NCBI RefSeq assembly: GCF_002428305.1
Contig: NZ_DIVJ01000003.1
Location: forward strand, 1 to 64,000
DNA: 64,000 nucleotides
Direction of reading: 5' to 3'
Origin: Flavobacterium sp. UBA6135
Lineage (GTDB): Bacteria > Bacteroidota > Bacteroidia > Flavobacteriales > Flavobacteriaceae
Shown: in pieces, positions 9,433 through 18,108 of the stretch
Layout: each line of letters begins with the position of its first letter
Numbering within the stretch: position 1 is the stretch's first letter
Notes under the pieces: model-generated
What the model was told of the DNA's origin: nothing
The model's database searches: none
What the model saw: only the letters and a program-made list of their open reading frames with translations
Position numbers and translations under genes: made by a program

Positions 9433-10317
9433 TTATTGTATATTACCTATCCACCTTTTTTTATATTCGTTTTTATAAATATGTTTCCAGCGTCTATGAC
9501 TCCATAGATAATTTTCGGGATTTGCAATAATAGCACTCTCAAGATTTCTTATAAAAAGATGTGTTATTTTACCAACTTGATAGGGTTTTGAAAAATCAAA
9601 AATTGGTGTAATGATGAATTTATAGTGTCCTCTCTTTGTCTTAATAATATTAGCAAATAAAGAAGTAGTTTTATTTGAAGCTGTATAGAGTTCAGCACCA
9701 CTCATAAAGGCAGTCTTTTGAGATAAAAAAGATGCCCAAAAGCTTCTTTCCGAGATATTTGGATTTTGATCAGCGGCTAAAATTAATATATGATTTTTTT
9801 GATCAAATGGTTTTATATCTCTTTTCATGAATTTTGACGGAATCATTTTAGAACCGAATCGACTTCTCAGTCTTAACATAAAATTATTTGCTGCTTTACT
9901 ACTTAATTGTTTATAAACAACTAGTACGTCTGCTTTATGAAACATGGATGCAATATGTGCATTCGCCCACTCCCAATTAAATTGATGACCTAAGTAAATA
10001 TGACAATTTTTGTTTTCAGAAATAATTTTTTCAAGCTCTGAATAATCTGCGGATATATGCGACTGAAGGTCTTTTTTAGATATTGATAATAATTTTATTG
10101 TTTCAATAAAGTTGTCACAAAAATTTTTATAAAATTGTTTCTCAATATTTATTTGTTCTTTTTCAGATAATGATCTGAAAGTTATTTTTATATTTTCAGA
10201 GACAACTTTTCTACGATATTTTATTAGGTAATAGAGAATATAATATGCGAAGTCAGAAATAACATATAATATTCTTAAAGGGAATAGTGAAATAGGATAT
10301 AGGAAAGCAAAAATCAT
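9433..10317 (-). CDS. Lipid A / lysophospholipid acyltransferase (LpxL/HtrB family)
   Basis: This 294-residue protein has a hydrophobic N-terminus followed by the LpxL-like fold. The acyltransferase HX4(D/E) motif is HQFNWE (His111, Glu116), and the downstream ADQNPNISERSFWASFL segment corresponds to the family region that positions the acyl donor. Members transfer a fatty acyl chain to lipid A or a related ornithine/glycolipid acceptor at the inner membrane. Bacteroidetes often carry more than one paralogue, so the exact acceptor cannot be stated. It lies 64 bases upstream of the next lipid gene on this strand only in the reverse sense: the patatin gene (10382-11146) precedes it in transcription. 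Confidence 0.85.
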   Translation of the reverse strand: MIFAFLYPISLFPLRILYVISDFAYYILYYLIKYRRKVVSENIKITFRSLSEKEQINIEKQFYKNFCDNFIETIKLLSISKKDLQSHISADYSELEKIISENKNCHIYLGHQFNWEWANAHIASMFHKADVLVVYKQLSSKAANNFMLRLRSRFGSKMIPSKFMKRDIKPFDQKNHILILAADQNPNISERSFWASFLSQKTAFMSGAELYTASNKTTSLFANIIKTKRGHYKFIITPIFDFSKPYQVGKITHLFIRNLESAIIANPENYLWSHRRWKHIYKNEYKKRWIGNIQ

Positions 10318-10381
10318 TGGAAGAAATTTTATAGTTTATAAAAAATGAAAAGTGGTAATTTTCATTAAAATAGTAATCTTC

Positions 10382-11146
10382 TTATTTTTCTATTAGATTT
10401 ATTAATTGTGATTTCAAATTTTGAGCATGATTATACCCTATTTGATAAATCTCATCAATTTTTTTAAACTCAAAAATCCCATAATTCCCCATGTTAGGTG
10501 GTTCAATATAGACATCACATTTATTCATTTTACTATCAATACTATTGTTAAATGAAATGTGAAGTGTTCTTTCAATCATTCTTTTGTATCCCATTTTACC
10601 TTCCATTTTATTTATAGCATTAACATTTATTCCAATAATTTTATCACATTTATTTTCAATAATATCAGTTGGAAAATTGTTTAAAATACCACCGTCTGAA
10701 AGATAGACACCTTCATGAAATACTGGATGAAAAACTAACGGCACGCAGCAAGAAGCTTTTACAGCAGTAGATAGTGATCCTGTACTAAAAACGTGTAATT
10801 TAGCATTGGTTAGATCGGTAGCCGTTACATAGGTTGGGATTTGTAATAATTCAAGATTATCGTGTGTAATGTATTTTTTTGTGATTTTTTCAAAAATATC
10901 GGGTGAAAACAAACCACCACTTCTAACAAACAAATTTGAATAATTGAAAAAATTTTCGGTTTTACCAATTTTTAATATTTCTTCTGGTCTGAAACCGGAG
11001 GAATAAAATACACCAACTAAGGATCCGGCACTAGTACCCGCAATCACGTTTGGTTTTATACCTAACTCTGTTAGATATTGTAGTACACCAAGATGAGCTA
11101 TACCTTTGATTCCACCACCTGATAATGCTAATCCTATTCTAGACAT
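10382..11146 (-). CDS. Patatin-like phospholipase (RssA family)
   Basis: The 254-residue protein has all the elements of the patatin fold: an oxyanion hole GGGIKG near residue 10, the nucleophile elbow GTSAG (Ser39), and the catalytic DGG (Asp151) in a Ser-Asp dyad. It has no signal peptide, so it is probably a cytoplasmic lipid acyl hydrolase like RssA/YchK. The physiological substrate is unknown. It is transcribed towards the LpxL-like acyltransferase gene 64 bases downstream, and the two could be co-transcribed. Confidence 0.9.
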   Translation of the reverse strand: MSRIGLALSGGGIKGIAHLGVLQYLTELGIKPNVIAGTSAGSLVGVFYSSGFRPEEILKIGKTENFFNYSNLFVRSGGLFSPDIFEKITKKYITHDNLELLQIPTYVTATDLTNAKLHVFSTGSLSTAVKASCCVPLVFHPVFHEGVYLSDGGILNNFPTDIIENKCDKIIGINVNAINKMEGKMGYKRMIERTLHISFNNSIDSKMNKCDVYIEPPNMGNYGIFEFKKIDEIYQIGYNHAQNLKSQLINLIEK

Positions 11147-11500
11147 AATTTTTTTTTGAATTTGATTTTTTTAAGTTTAACAGATTTGTCATTTAACATT
11201 GTTTTTGATCTATATACCGTTCAATTTTTAGTTTTAATTCATTTGATTGTTCTTTAAATTGACAATGTTTTTTGGATTCCTGTTTGAATTTTTGTCTATC
11301 TGTAGTTTCTTATGATTTTACTTTTTCGAAGCATTTTAGCTGCATCATTTACCTCTTGTTTTGTCTTATTTGACAGTTTCTTTAACTTCTCATGCAACTT
11401 TTTAGTTTTTCGTACATTTTTTTAAATAATTTGCTAATTGCCATAACCAGCAATTGTAAAATTTTAATTTTAAAGTTGTTCTTTTTAATAATTCTATAAT
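11147..11500. other. Intergenic stretch with a possible decayed small gene
   Basis: No intact gene is visible. On the minus strand between about 11,300 and 11,440 one frame reads as a lysine-rich, coiled-coil-like segment (KLHEKLKKLSNKTKQEVNDA) ending in RNYR and a stop, with no convincing start. It could be a remnant of a short coiled-coil gene or chance in AT-rich DNA. Confidence 0.3.
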
Positions 11501-12118
11501 TTACAAAGCATGAATGGCTTTTCTTAAATGTTCGTAAGAAATGTGAATTTCATCTTTAAAATTTTCCCATTTTAAATTAGCATCGTCTTGCTTTTCTTTT
11601 AATGTTGAGATTATAACATTTATTTTTTCGTGTGCAGTTATCATTTCTTCATTATACCCTGTTGTTAATTCTGCTTTCTTTCCATCAAAGTTTTTTTCTA
11701 AAATTTCTAATTGTAATTTTGTTTTAATTAATAACGGAGTAAAAAAGTCAGCTAATTTTAAAAAGACTGGGGTGTTTTCAATTTCAATTTTAACAACTTC
11801 CAATTTTTGTAAAATATTTTTCTTTTGCTTTAAAAATAATTCTTTAGTTTTTGCCTCTCCTTCATCTAATTCATTTTCTAAATCAGTTAGAGAATTATCA
11901 AGAAAAGCATATTCCTCATCAATTTGAGAATTTAGTTCTACTCTAAATTTATGAAGGCTATTTTTGATTTTTGATTTAGTTTTTTCAAACTCTTCCTTTG
12001 CTTCAGCTTCTCCAAGAGATAATTGAAATGCTAAATAATCTAATTCTTGTTGGTCTTTTAGCAATTGACCTGCAATCTTTACTAAGATTAAGATTGGTTT
12101 TTTTGTTTTCATTGTCAT
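11501..12118 (-). CDS. Hypothetical coiled-coil protein
   Basis: The 205-residue product is highly charged, with heptad-like repeats over most of its length (for example EKTKSKIKNSLHKFRVEL and DSLTDLENELDEGEAKTKE). It has no signal peptide and no catalytic motif. It looks like a cytoplasmic, mostly helical protein. I do not recognise a named family. It stands between a degenerate short-chain dehydrogenase gene and the patatin gene, all on the minus strand, and may be part of a loose transcription unit. The alternative start two codons in (MKTKKPILILV) is equally possible. Confidence 0.65.
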   Translation of the reverse strand: MTMKTKKPILILVKIAGQLLKDQQELDYLAFQLSLGEAEAKEEFEKTKSKIKNSLHKFRVELNSQIDEEYAFLDNSLTDLENELDEGEAKTKELFLKQKKNILQKLEVVKIEIENTPVFLKLADFFTPLLIKTKLQLEILEKNFDGKKAELTTGYNEEMITAHEKINVIISTLKEKQDDANLKWENFKDEIHISYEHLRKAIHAL

Positions 12119-12169
12119 AATTGTTAATTTAGATTAGATATCGATTACAATTGGGATTTGAATTTATGG

Positions 12170-12832
12170 TTAAATATGAATGATTGTTTCATTTTTTGCT
12201 GTTTTATTGTTTAAAAAAATAGTAATGATTTGTTGACTAATAAGACTAGTGTTAGCATTGCAGTTTTTATGTTTGTTAATGAATAGGTGAAAATATCTAG
12301 CTTTTATTTTGGAAGTTTCTTCTCCAATCATTTTAGCTATACAATCTTGAATATTTGAAAGTAATTTGCTTATAGGATTAGTTTTTAGTTTACTTTCGTT
12401 AGTAATTGTTATGAAAGTACATTTGGGATTACCCAAGTGGTTAAGAAAAATTTGAGAACAGATTAAACAAGTCGTGATATTATTTTGAATAGTTTTTTGT
12501 ATTTCACTTATTTTTAATCCTGTTAAAAATAAATCATTATCATCTTCATTTTCCATTACTGCGACTGTTAAGTCTATTTGACCATAAATTTCTCTTATTA
12601 TTTCTGAAACATCAGTTGCCTTGTTGAAGTCTGAAATATCAGTCAAAAAAGTAATCAGATGACCCGTTTTTATTTCTTCAACATGCTTCTTTAGTATATC
12701 TAATTCATCCGCACTCTTTGCTGGGACAATCACAGTTGCATTTTCCAAGAGAAAAGATTTTACTATCTCTTTGCCTAACTCACTTGTTCCGTCAATAACG
12801 AAAGTATTTTTATGGTTTAATCTTTTACTCAT
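12170..12832 (-). CDS. Degenerate short-chain dehydrogenase-like protein
   Basis: Starting at the ATG at 12832 gives 220 residues (MSKRLNHKNTFVIDGTSELG). The N-terminus resembles a Rossmann nucleotide-binding loop (T-x-x-x-G-x-G replaced by DGTSELG). Further SDR-like strands follow (LTDISD, and NNITTCLICSQIFLNHLG at the helix-5 position). The catalytic Tyr-x-x-x-Lys is missing: after the TITNES strand there is no Tyr at the expected place. This suggests a non-catalytic NAD(P)-binding protein or a gene under decay. Nearby genes concern the cell envelope, but no link can be shown. Confidence 0.6.
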   Translation of the reverse strand: MSKRLNHKNTFVIDGTSELGKEIVKSFLLENATVIVPAKSADELDILKKHVEEIKTGHLITFLTDISDFNKATDVSEIIREIYGQIDLTVAVMENEDDNDLFLTGLKISEIQKTIQNNITTCLICSQIFLNHLGNPKCTFITITNESKLKTNPISKLLSNIQDCIAKMIGEETSKIKARYFHLFINKHKNCNANTSLISQQIITIFLNNKTAKNETIIHI

Positions 12833-12937
12833 TATTGGTATTGTTAAATGATTAGACAAATATTAGTATAGATAGGGCATTAAGAAAGGTCTACAAAAGG
12901 TGGGAATTGGTCAAAAAGAGGGTATCCGATTAGTGAA

Positions 12938-13990
12938 TTACTTTCTGATAATTGCATCAATTTTTTTGACAATTTCATTTGTGCTAAGTATTTTAGTATC
13001 TAGTCCTAAACTTTTTTTATTATAAGGCTGGTATTTATCCAAATCAGTAACTGAAAATAATCCGACCGTAGGTGTTTGCACTGAGCTTCCTAAGTGCATA
13101 ATTCCGCTATCGGCACTAATAAAAATAGCCGTATTTGCAATTAATGATCCTATTTGACGAATATCAGTACTATAAAAAGTAGGTGTTTTAAAAGCAATTT
13201 GAGAAACGTTTTCTACAGGTAAAACTTCAATGATATTAAGATTTTCAAATACTTTTTTTAATTTTTCAAATAATTCCATCCACCATATTTCTGAATAGCA
13301 TTTATTTCCAGTTGCGTAAGTAAATAGGCAAATTGTTTTTTCTTCTTTATTTACAATAAGCTGATTTAGTATTTTTTTTCCTTCAGTAATCTCTTCAGAA
13401 TTTAATTTGAAATCTAATGATGGAATTTTCCTTTCAACATTGGGTATTCCAATCGTTGACAAAAAAAACCGTAAACTATATACAGGATGTTTAGCCAGAT
13501 GTTTATAATCTTTATATTTTAAGTTAAAATACTCATTTTCATCATCAAAAAGCTTGTATGTTGAATTAGCAAATTTGGTTGAAAGCCTACCAGATGACGA
13601 ACCTTTATCAACATTAATAACAATATCATATCGCTTTTTTCTAATAGATAACCACGTGAAAAGATATTGAATCACGTTTTTAAACGGTTTTTTGGGTAGT
13701 TGAATTATTTTATCAATGTTTGGATAATTTTTAAATATAATTGTAGATAAATTTCCTTTTACAAATAAATCAATTTTGCTATTTGGAAAAGTATTAATTA
13801 CTTTTTGTACTAATGGAGTCATTAATAATTGATTTCCTAACCTGTGATTGGGTCTACAGATTAGTATTTTTTTGATATCTTCTCTATTATTAATTGAAGG
13901 AAAGTTATTGTCAGAAGAATTGTTAATATTCTTGGTCACTCGATGTGTTATTCTTCTTCTAATTATGTTAATTTCTTTAAAAAAATCCAT
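12938..13990 (-). CDS. Glycosyltransferase family 9 (heptosyltransferase-like)
   Basis: The 350-residue protein matches the GT9/ADP-heptose:LPS heptosyltransferase family. It has an N-terminal KILICRPNHRLGNQLLMTPL segment (family pattern of strand 1 with a glycine loop and MTP), a second conserved region around FPNSKIDLFVKG, and the donor-binding C-terminal part with ISADSGIMHLGSSVQTPTVGLF. Such enzymes transfer heptose or a similar sugar to the LPS core from a nucleotide donor at the cytoplasmic membrane face. The acceptor is unknown. It fits the surrounding envelope-lipid genes. Confidence 0.88.
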   Translation of the reverse strand: MDFFKEINIIRRRITHRVTKNINNSSDNNFPSINNREDIKKILICRPNHRLGNQLLMTPLVQKVINTFPNSKIDLFVKGNLSTIIFKNYPNIDKIIQLPKKPFKNVIQYLFTWLSIRKKRYDIVINVDKGSSSGRLSTKFANSTYKLFDDENEYFNLKYKDYKHLAKHPVYSLRFFLSTIGIPNVERKIPSLDFKLNSEEITEGKKILNQLIVNKEEKTICLFTYATGNKCYSEIWWMELFEKLKKVFENLNIIEVLPVENVSQIAFKTPTFYSTDIRQIGSLIANTAIFISADSGIMHLGSSVQTPTVGLFSVTDLDKYQPYNKKSLGLDTKILSTNEIVKKIDAIIRK

Positions 13991-14352
13991 ATTTTGGTAA
14001 AAGAATTAGACAGATTAGTGTTGTTTTTTATTGTTTATTGGATTAACAATTGCAGCAACAAAGTTGGTAATTAGTTCATATTTTAATAGGTCTGTTTAAG
14101 GCAGTAGTTGGTCAAAAAAGGTTTTAAATCATAGCGAAGTTGACACCTAATTAATTTTTAAATTATTCAAGTGATTAAATTTAACTATTATTATATGATT
14201 TCGGAATCGAAAACTAGAAGACTAATTATTAAGTTTTAGATATGAGAGTGGATTTTGAACCCAATAGATGAGGTTTGAAATATCAAATAATGAATTCTGC
14301 CTAGAATATTTTTTTGGAGTAGCAGAGTTAATCCGCGATATTGATAGTAATT
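13991..14352. other. Intergenic region, no gene seen
   Basis: This AT-rich stretch between the GT9 and PAP2 genes has stops in all frames and no strong hairpin. It may carry the promoter for the GT9 gene on the minus strand, but no convincing TAnnTTTG box was located. Confidence 0.4.
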
Positions 14353-14922
14353 TTAATATTTATAAGAGAGGTCATGTTTTACTAATATTGTTTTAGCAAG
14401 ATATCCATAAATTATTCCCAAAAACATAGCTACAATTACATCTGTAGGATAGTGTACACCATTATAAATACGGCTGTAGGCAACTAAAATAGCCCAAAAC
14501 AACAATATGCCTTTTAACCAATTGTATTTATTAGGCAATAGTAGAATGAGAAAAGTAGCAAAACCAAAAGCATTAGCTGAATGTGAAGAAATAAAACCGT
14601 ATTGTCCACCAGGTCCTGCTTCGCTTAAGTGGATAAACTTTTGCAAAGCTGGTTCGTGAGATGGTCTTAATCTTTTGACAATATTTTTAATAAGATGCGA
14701 TGCGGTTTGGTCGCAAAATGTTATTACTAGACCTATCGCAATAAAAACTGAAATACTTTGCCTTTTATATTGTTTGATGATTATGTAAACTATTAATAAA
14801 TAAAATGGCGCCCAAAATATTTTATCGCTCGCCCAATACATAATTTGATCAAAAAAAGGATTGTGAATTCCGTTTAAGTAAAGGAATAAATAAGTGTCAA
14901 GTTCTTTTATCTTTTCTAACAT
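14353..14922 (-). CDS. PAP2 family phosphatase (undecaprenyl-diphosphatase or lipid phosphatase)
   Basis: This 189-residue membrane protein has about five or six helices and the three PAP2 motifs in order: KRLRPSHEP (K-x6-RP), SSHSANAFG (PSGH-like, with the catalytic His), and SRIYNGVHYPTDV (SR-x5-H-x3-D). These enzymes dephosphorylate lipid diphosphates such as undecaprenyl diphosphate, phosphatidate or lipid A at the outer face of the inner membrane. The short length fits Bacteroidetes BacA-independent Und-PP phosphatases (YbjG-like) or LpxE/LpxF-type enzymes. Which of these applies cannot be decided here. Confidence 0.88.
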   Translation of the reverse strand: MLEKIKELDTYLFLYLNGIHNPFFDQIMYWASDKIFWAPFYLLIVYIIIKQYKRQSISVFIAIGLVITFCDQTASHLIKNIVKRLRPSHEPALQKFIHLSEAGPGGQYGFISSHSANAFGFATFLILLLPNKYNWLKGILLFWAILVAYSRIYNGVHYPTDVIVAMFLGIIYGYLAKTILVKHDLSYKY

Positions 14923-15025
14923 ATTTTTTTATTTTTCGAGCTACTTAATTTTTTTGCAAAATTAGATGTTCAATAGTATAAGAAAAAGCTTTTTTTAAAT
15001 CTATTTTTGGTAAAAATCAGTTATA

Positions 15026-15955
15026 TTAGAAAAATGAAGTTTTACCTTTCCGATACTCTGAAGGAGAAGTTCCAATCTTTTTTTTAAAAAATTTCCCAAA
15101 AAAAGATTGATCGCTGAAATGTAATTCATCTGCTATTTGGGAGATTGTTAATGATGTGTTTTCTAATAAAATTTGAGCTTCCATAATTACGGCATCATCA
15201 ATTAATTGACCTCCTGTTTTTCCTGCAATGTCTTTTAATACTTTGGTTAAATAACCAGTAGTAACAAAAAGTTGATCTGCATAAAACTGTAAACCACGTT
15301 CTCTTTTAAAATTATTTTCAAGAATTTTTAGAAATTTCATCATAAGCTCTTCTTTGCGAGAAATTTCAATTTTTAGGTTGGAATGTTTTTTCTCGTATAT
15401 TGATGCAATTTCAAGCATGACTATACTGAAAGCATGACTAACCATTCGGTGTCCAAAAAAGCTATTTTTGCTTTGGATATTTTTTTTTTGTAAAAGGTTT
15501 ACCAAAAACAGAAAAGACTCTATTTCTTGATGCCCAAAAGAAAGTTTAAAAATTATTTTGGAAGTAAAAAAATCGAATGCCTCAATATTATTTTTATTGA
15601 CGTTGCTTTTAAGTGCAAAATCAATTGTAAAACTTATTCCAATTAATTGTATTCCTTCATGTATATTTAAAATGTGTGTTAGTGTTTTAGGAGAAACAAT
15701 TACAAAATCATTTGCCTCAAGTGTATAGTTAATGAGATTTAATTGAATGCTCAATTTACCTTTAGTAACTAATATTACACTAAAACTATTCGATCTAAAT
15801 GGGTAAGAAATTGGATTCTCATAAATAATATCTTTGTTTGAGTACACATGCAGTCCTTCAGATTGAGGTTTCTCGTCTAAGATTTTTAAAATATCACTTA
15901 TTGTGTGTAATTTAATTGTGCTTTTATCCAACTTGTTGAGTTTATAACGATACAA
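15026..15955 (-). CDS. AraC family transcriptional regulator
   Basis: The 309-residue protein has an AraC_binding-type cupin N-terminal half (SVILVTKGKLSIQLNL, then TLEANDFVIVSPKTL). The C-terminal double helix-turn-helix contains LQFYADQLFVTTGYLTKVLK and the signature FSDQSFFGKFFKKKIGTSP. It stands alone, with PAP2 downstream (103 bases) and remnants upstream. Its target is unknown. It is a paralogue of the regulator at 7361-8218 only at the family level. Confidence 0.88.
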   Translation of the reverse strand: MYRYKLNKLDKSTIKLHTISDILKILDEKPQSEGLHVYSNKDIIYENPISYPFRSNSFSVILVTKGKLSIQLNLINYTLEANDFVIVSPKTLTHILNIHEGIQLIGISFTIDFALKSNVNKNNIEAFDFFTSKIIFKLSFGHQEIESFLFLVNLLQKKNIQSKNSFFGHRMVSHAFSIVMLEIASIYEKKHSNLKIEISRKEELMMKFLKILENNFKRERGLQFYADQLFVTTGYLTKVLKDIAGKTGGQLIDDAVIMEAQILLENTSLTISQIADELHFSDQSFFGKFFKKKIGTSPSEYRKGKTSFF

Positions 15956-16020
15956 AATTAATCAATTTCAATCAGTTGTAAAAGATAAGTAGCGTTTAGT
16001 AGTTATTTTCGTTAATTAAA

Positions 16021-16240
16021 TCAGCCTATTATTTCCAATGGTATTGCCTTGTCTAATATGTTGGCGTAATCATTACTATCATCACCACCATCTATATATT
16101 TTGTGAAATTTTCACCAATAAATCGATAGAAAAGTACACCCAATACAATGTGTTTGTAGTCCCATCCATCTATCGAAGCACTTACTTCGTTGTCTATTTT
16201 CTATTTTTTAGCACATAATTCTACTCTTTGTATTACACTT
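16021..16240 (-). pseudogene. Remnant of a type I restriction methylase gene (HsdM N-terminus)
   Basis: Translated on the minus strand, this stretch reads VIQRVELCAKK, then a stop (TAG), then VSASIDGWDYKHIVLGVLFY and RFIGENFTKYIDGG, ending at a TGA at 16021. The phrase S-x-DGWD-(F/Y)-K-x-x-(V/I)-LG-x-LFYRFI-x-EN is the diagnostic N-terminal helical region of HsdM. No methylase catalytic domain (NPPF/Y) follows, and the frame is stopped at both ends, so it is a decayed fragment. It shows that a type I restriction-modification locus once lay here, next to the AbiE genes. Confidence 0.75.
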
Positions 16241-16258
16241 GTCTTTATATTTCTTTGG

Positions 16259-17062
16259 TTATACCATAAAGTTTTTAATCTTTCTTCTCACTTCTCTTTG
16301 CACTTCCTCAAAATCGGGTAAATCTTTGATTTGATCACTCATGGACTTTTTCCACCGTGCATTATATTGTGATAATTTTTGTTCTAGTTTGGCATGAAAA
16401 TCTTCTGGTTTTAATTCTTTACTTGTGCATTTGTTTCGGAACTGATTGGTGTAATATTCAATCTCCATTTTTTCTATTTCTACTAAATACCAAATGTCGT
16501 AGTAGTCTCTTGGTTGTGTGCGTTGCATGGTGCATCTTAATTTTTCGATTAATAACTCTTCCAAGGGATAGCATAATAGTTTGTAATCCTCTACATCTGA
16601 ATAATCCACAATAGCGTTTTTCACTACTGGTTCAAACTCCAATCTTTCGCTTCTAGAAATGTCCACTTTTACTTTTTTGTTGTTTCCGAAACCACCTAAT
16701 GGACCCACATAGCCTAAGTAAAAATTGATGCCACCATCTTCATGCTCGTTATCATCAATTATTTCTAATGGAATATTGGACTCTTCCCTTATTTCTACAA
16801 AAGACTCTTTGAACCAATCAAAAATTTGATCGTTTGTTATTTCATTATCTAACAATGTGAAATCTAAATCTTCTGAGAAACGATAGTCTTCAAAATATAC
16901 TTTCTTTAATACGGTTCCTCCTTTGAATACTATTATTTTTGAAAGTTGCTCGTGATTTGCTATACCCCAAAGTATCCAGGATAAAATGTAATCTTTCTCG
17001 ATTTGTTAGTCACGAACCCCAACTTGGTTTGCTTTCTTCTGTATTTCGCCTAGTTTAATCAT
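16259..17062 (-). pseudogene. abiEii: AbiEii nucleotidyltransferase toxin gene with an in-frame stop codon
   Basis: The ATG at 17062 overlaps the abiEi stop (ATGA), the normal arrangement for type IV AbiE toxin-antitoxin pairs. The frame reads MIKLGEIQKKANQVGVRD, then TAA at 17006-17008, then QIEKDYILSWILWGIANHE, FKGGTVLKKVYFEDYRFSED and LDFTLL to a stop at 16259. The family reads VRDxxIEKDY-xLSWIL, so the stop replaces a normal residue. The GG(T)xLxK and SEDLDF nucleotidyltransferase motifs lie after the stop. Initiation further in (for example a TTG near 16855) would lose these motifs. The toxin is therefore probably inactive unless the stop is read through or is a sequencing error. Confidence 0.82.
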
Positions 17063-17880
17063 GTGAAGATGGCTGATTTAATGGTTTCTATATCTAAATT
17101 TTGTTGAATACACCAACGGCTATTTCTTTTTCCAGTCTTAGGTAATTCAGTATCTAAGACTACATAGGAGGCTGTTTTTAGTTTTTGTAGTTCTTGAATT
17201 ATTTCCGTTTCAATTTCAAAGAGTTCTAAAATATATCCCAGTCTTTTCACGACCGCCTGTGAATCGAATTTCATAGTGTATTCTAAAAGCTTCTTGTAAT
17301 CTAATTTCTCTTTAGTGCTGTATATTGCTCTTGCCACCTCCACAATTCCTCCCGCATAATCCGGTTTGAAAAGGCAGTCTATAATTGTCTTTTCAATATC
17401 AGAACAGCTTACTTTATTGAAATTATCAATCCATGTTTTCTTTTCACCAAAAAAGTGACTTTCATTATGGTAGATAAATTGAAATGTGATGTCTTTAATC
17501 TTTATCTCTGAAGGCCTGATTTGTTTGGCCACCACAATTTGTTCTTTTAATGATGGTTGTGTTATTAGATTGTGAATTTGCAAGGCCGAGTAATAACCGA
17601 TATAATGATTAGCCTCGTTTACCAAATATTTTACTATTAGATGCCAATCAGGCATAAAGGTTTCTGGATTTTCTTCATAAGGAATAATGTAGTAAACACC
17701 ATCTTTTATTCGCATTAGTAATCCTCTTTTTGTCATATCACTTATTAATTCTCTAACTGTACTTTCCTTTGCTTTAGGGAATACTTTTAAAGCTGCTTTA
17801 GAATCAAAACACACTTTCCCTTTATCATTAAAGTATGATAATAATTCGCTTGATTGTGTTGAAATATATTTATGCTTCAT
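17059..17880 (-). CDS. abiEi: AbiEi-type antitoxin / transcriptional repressor
   Basis: The product is 273 residues if started at ATG 17880 (MKHKYISTQSSELLSYFNDK). A longer frame from 17949 would run through the operator and is unlikely. A winged-helix domain occupies the N-terminus (STVRELISDMTKRGLLMRIK, DGVYYIIP), followed by the AbiEi C-terminal domain with GYYSALQIHNLITQ and DIEKTIIDCL. In characterised AbiE systems AbiEi represses its own operon and neutralises AbiEii without binding it. Here it seems intact while the toxin gene is broken. Two inverted repeats upstream are its likely operators. Confidence 0.85.
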   Translation of the reverse strand: MKHKYISTQSSELLSYFNDKGKVCFDSKAALKVFPKAKESTVRELISDMTKRGLLMRIKDGVYYIIPYEENPETFMPDWHLIVKYLVNEANHYIGYYSALQIHNLITQPSLKEQIVVAKQIRPSEIKIKDITFQFIYHNESHFFGEKKTWIDNFNKVSCSDIEKTIIDCLFKPDYAGGIVEVARAIYSTKEKLDYKKLLEYTMKFDSQAVVKRLGYILELFEIETEIIQELQKLKTASYVVLDTELPKTGKRNSRWCIQQNLDIETIKSAIFT

Positions 17881-17889
17881 AGTAATAAT

Positions 17890-17990
17890 GTCAGGATAAA
17901 CCTGACTACAATGATACAAAATACAACTATACGTTTTATTATTTGACACTAAATTATGTTTCGTAGCGATATTGTCAAGATAAACCTGAC
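17890..17990 (-). promoter_or_regulatory. Two inverted-repeat operators upstream of abiEi
   Basis: GTCAGG-ATAAA-CCTGAC at 17890-17906 is a perfect 6-bp-arm inverted repeat. A near copy, GTCAAG-ATAAA-CCTGAC, lies at 17974-17990, exactly 84 bases away (about eight helical turns, same DNA face). AbiEi proteins are known to bind two inverted repeats in their own promoter for negative autoregulation. This layout fits that. Confidence 0.7.
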
Positions 17991-18108
17991 TATTTAACTA
18001 TAAAACATAACTTTTGTTAGTTTTTAGAAATATCATTCCTAAAATGTATGTGTTATGTGAATTAATTTTAGTTAAGCTTTGGCAGTAAACAGCATTTATT
18101 GCCGAAAC

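Noticed and set aside
11300..11440. A short lysine-rich gene on the minus strand
   Set aside because: The frame has no start codon and is stopped on both sides. It is mentioned only as a possible remnant.
16259..16855. The AbiEii C-terminal frame as an intact gene started at a TTG
   Set aside because: This start would lose the conserved nucleotidyltransferase motifs that lie just upstream in the same frame, so the gene is better read as interrupted.
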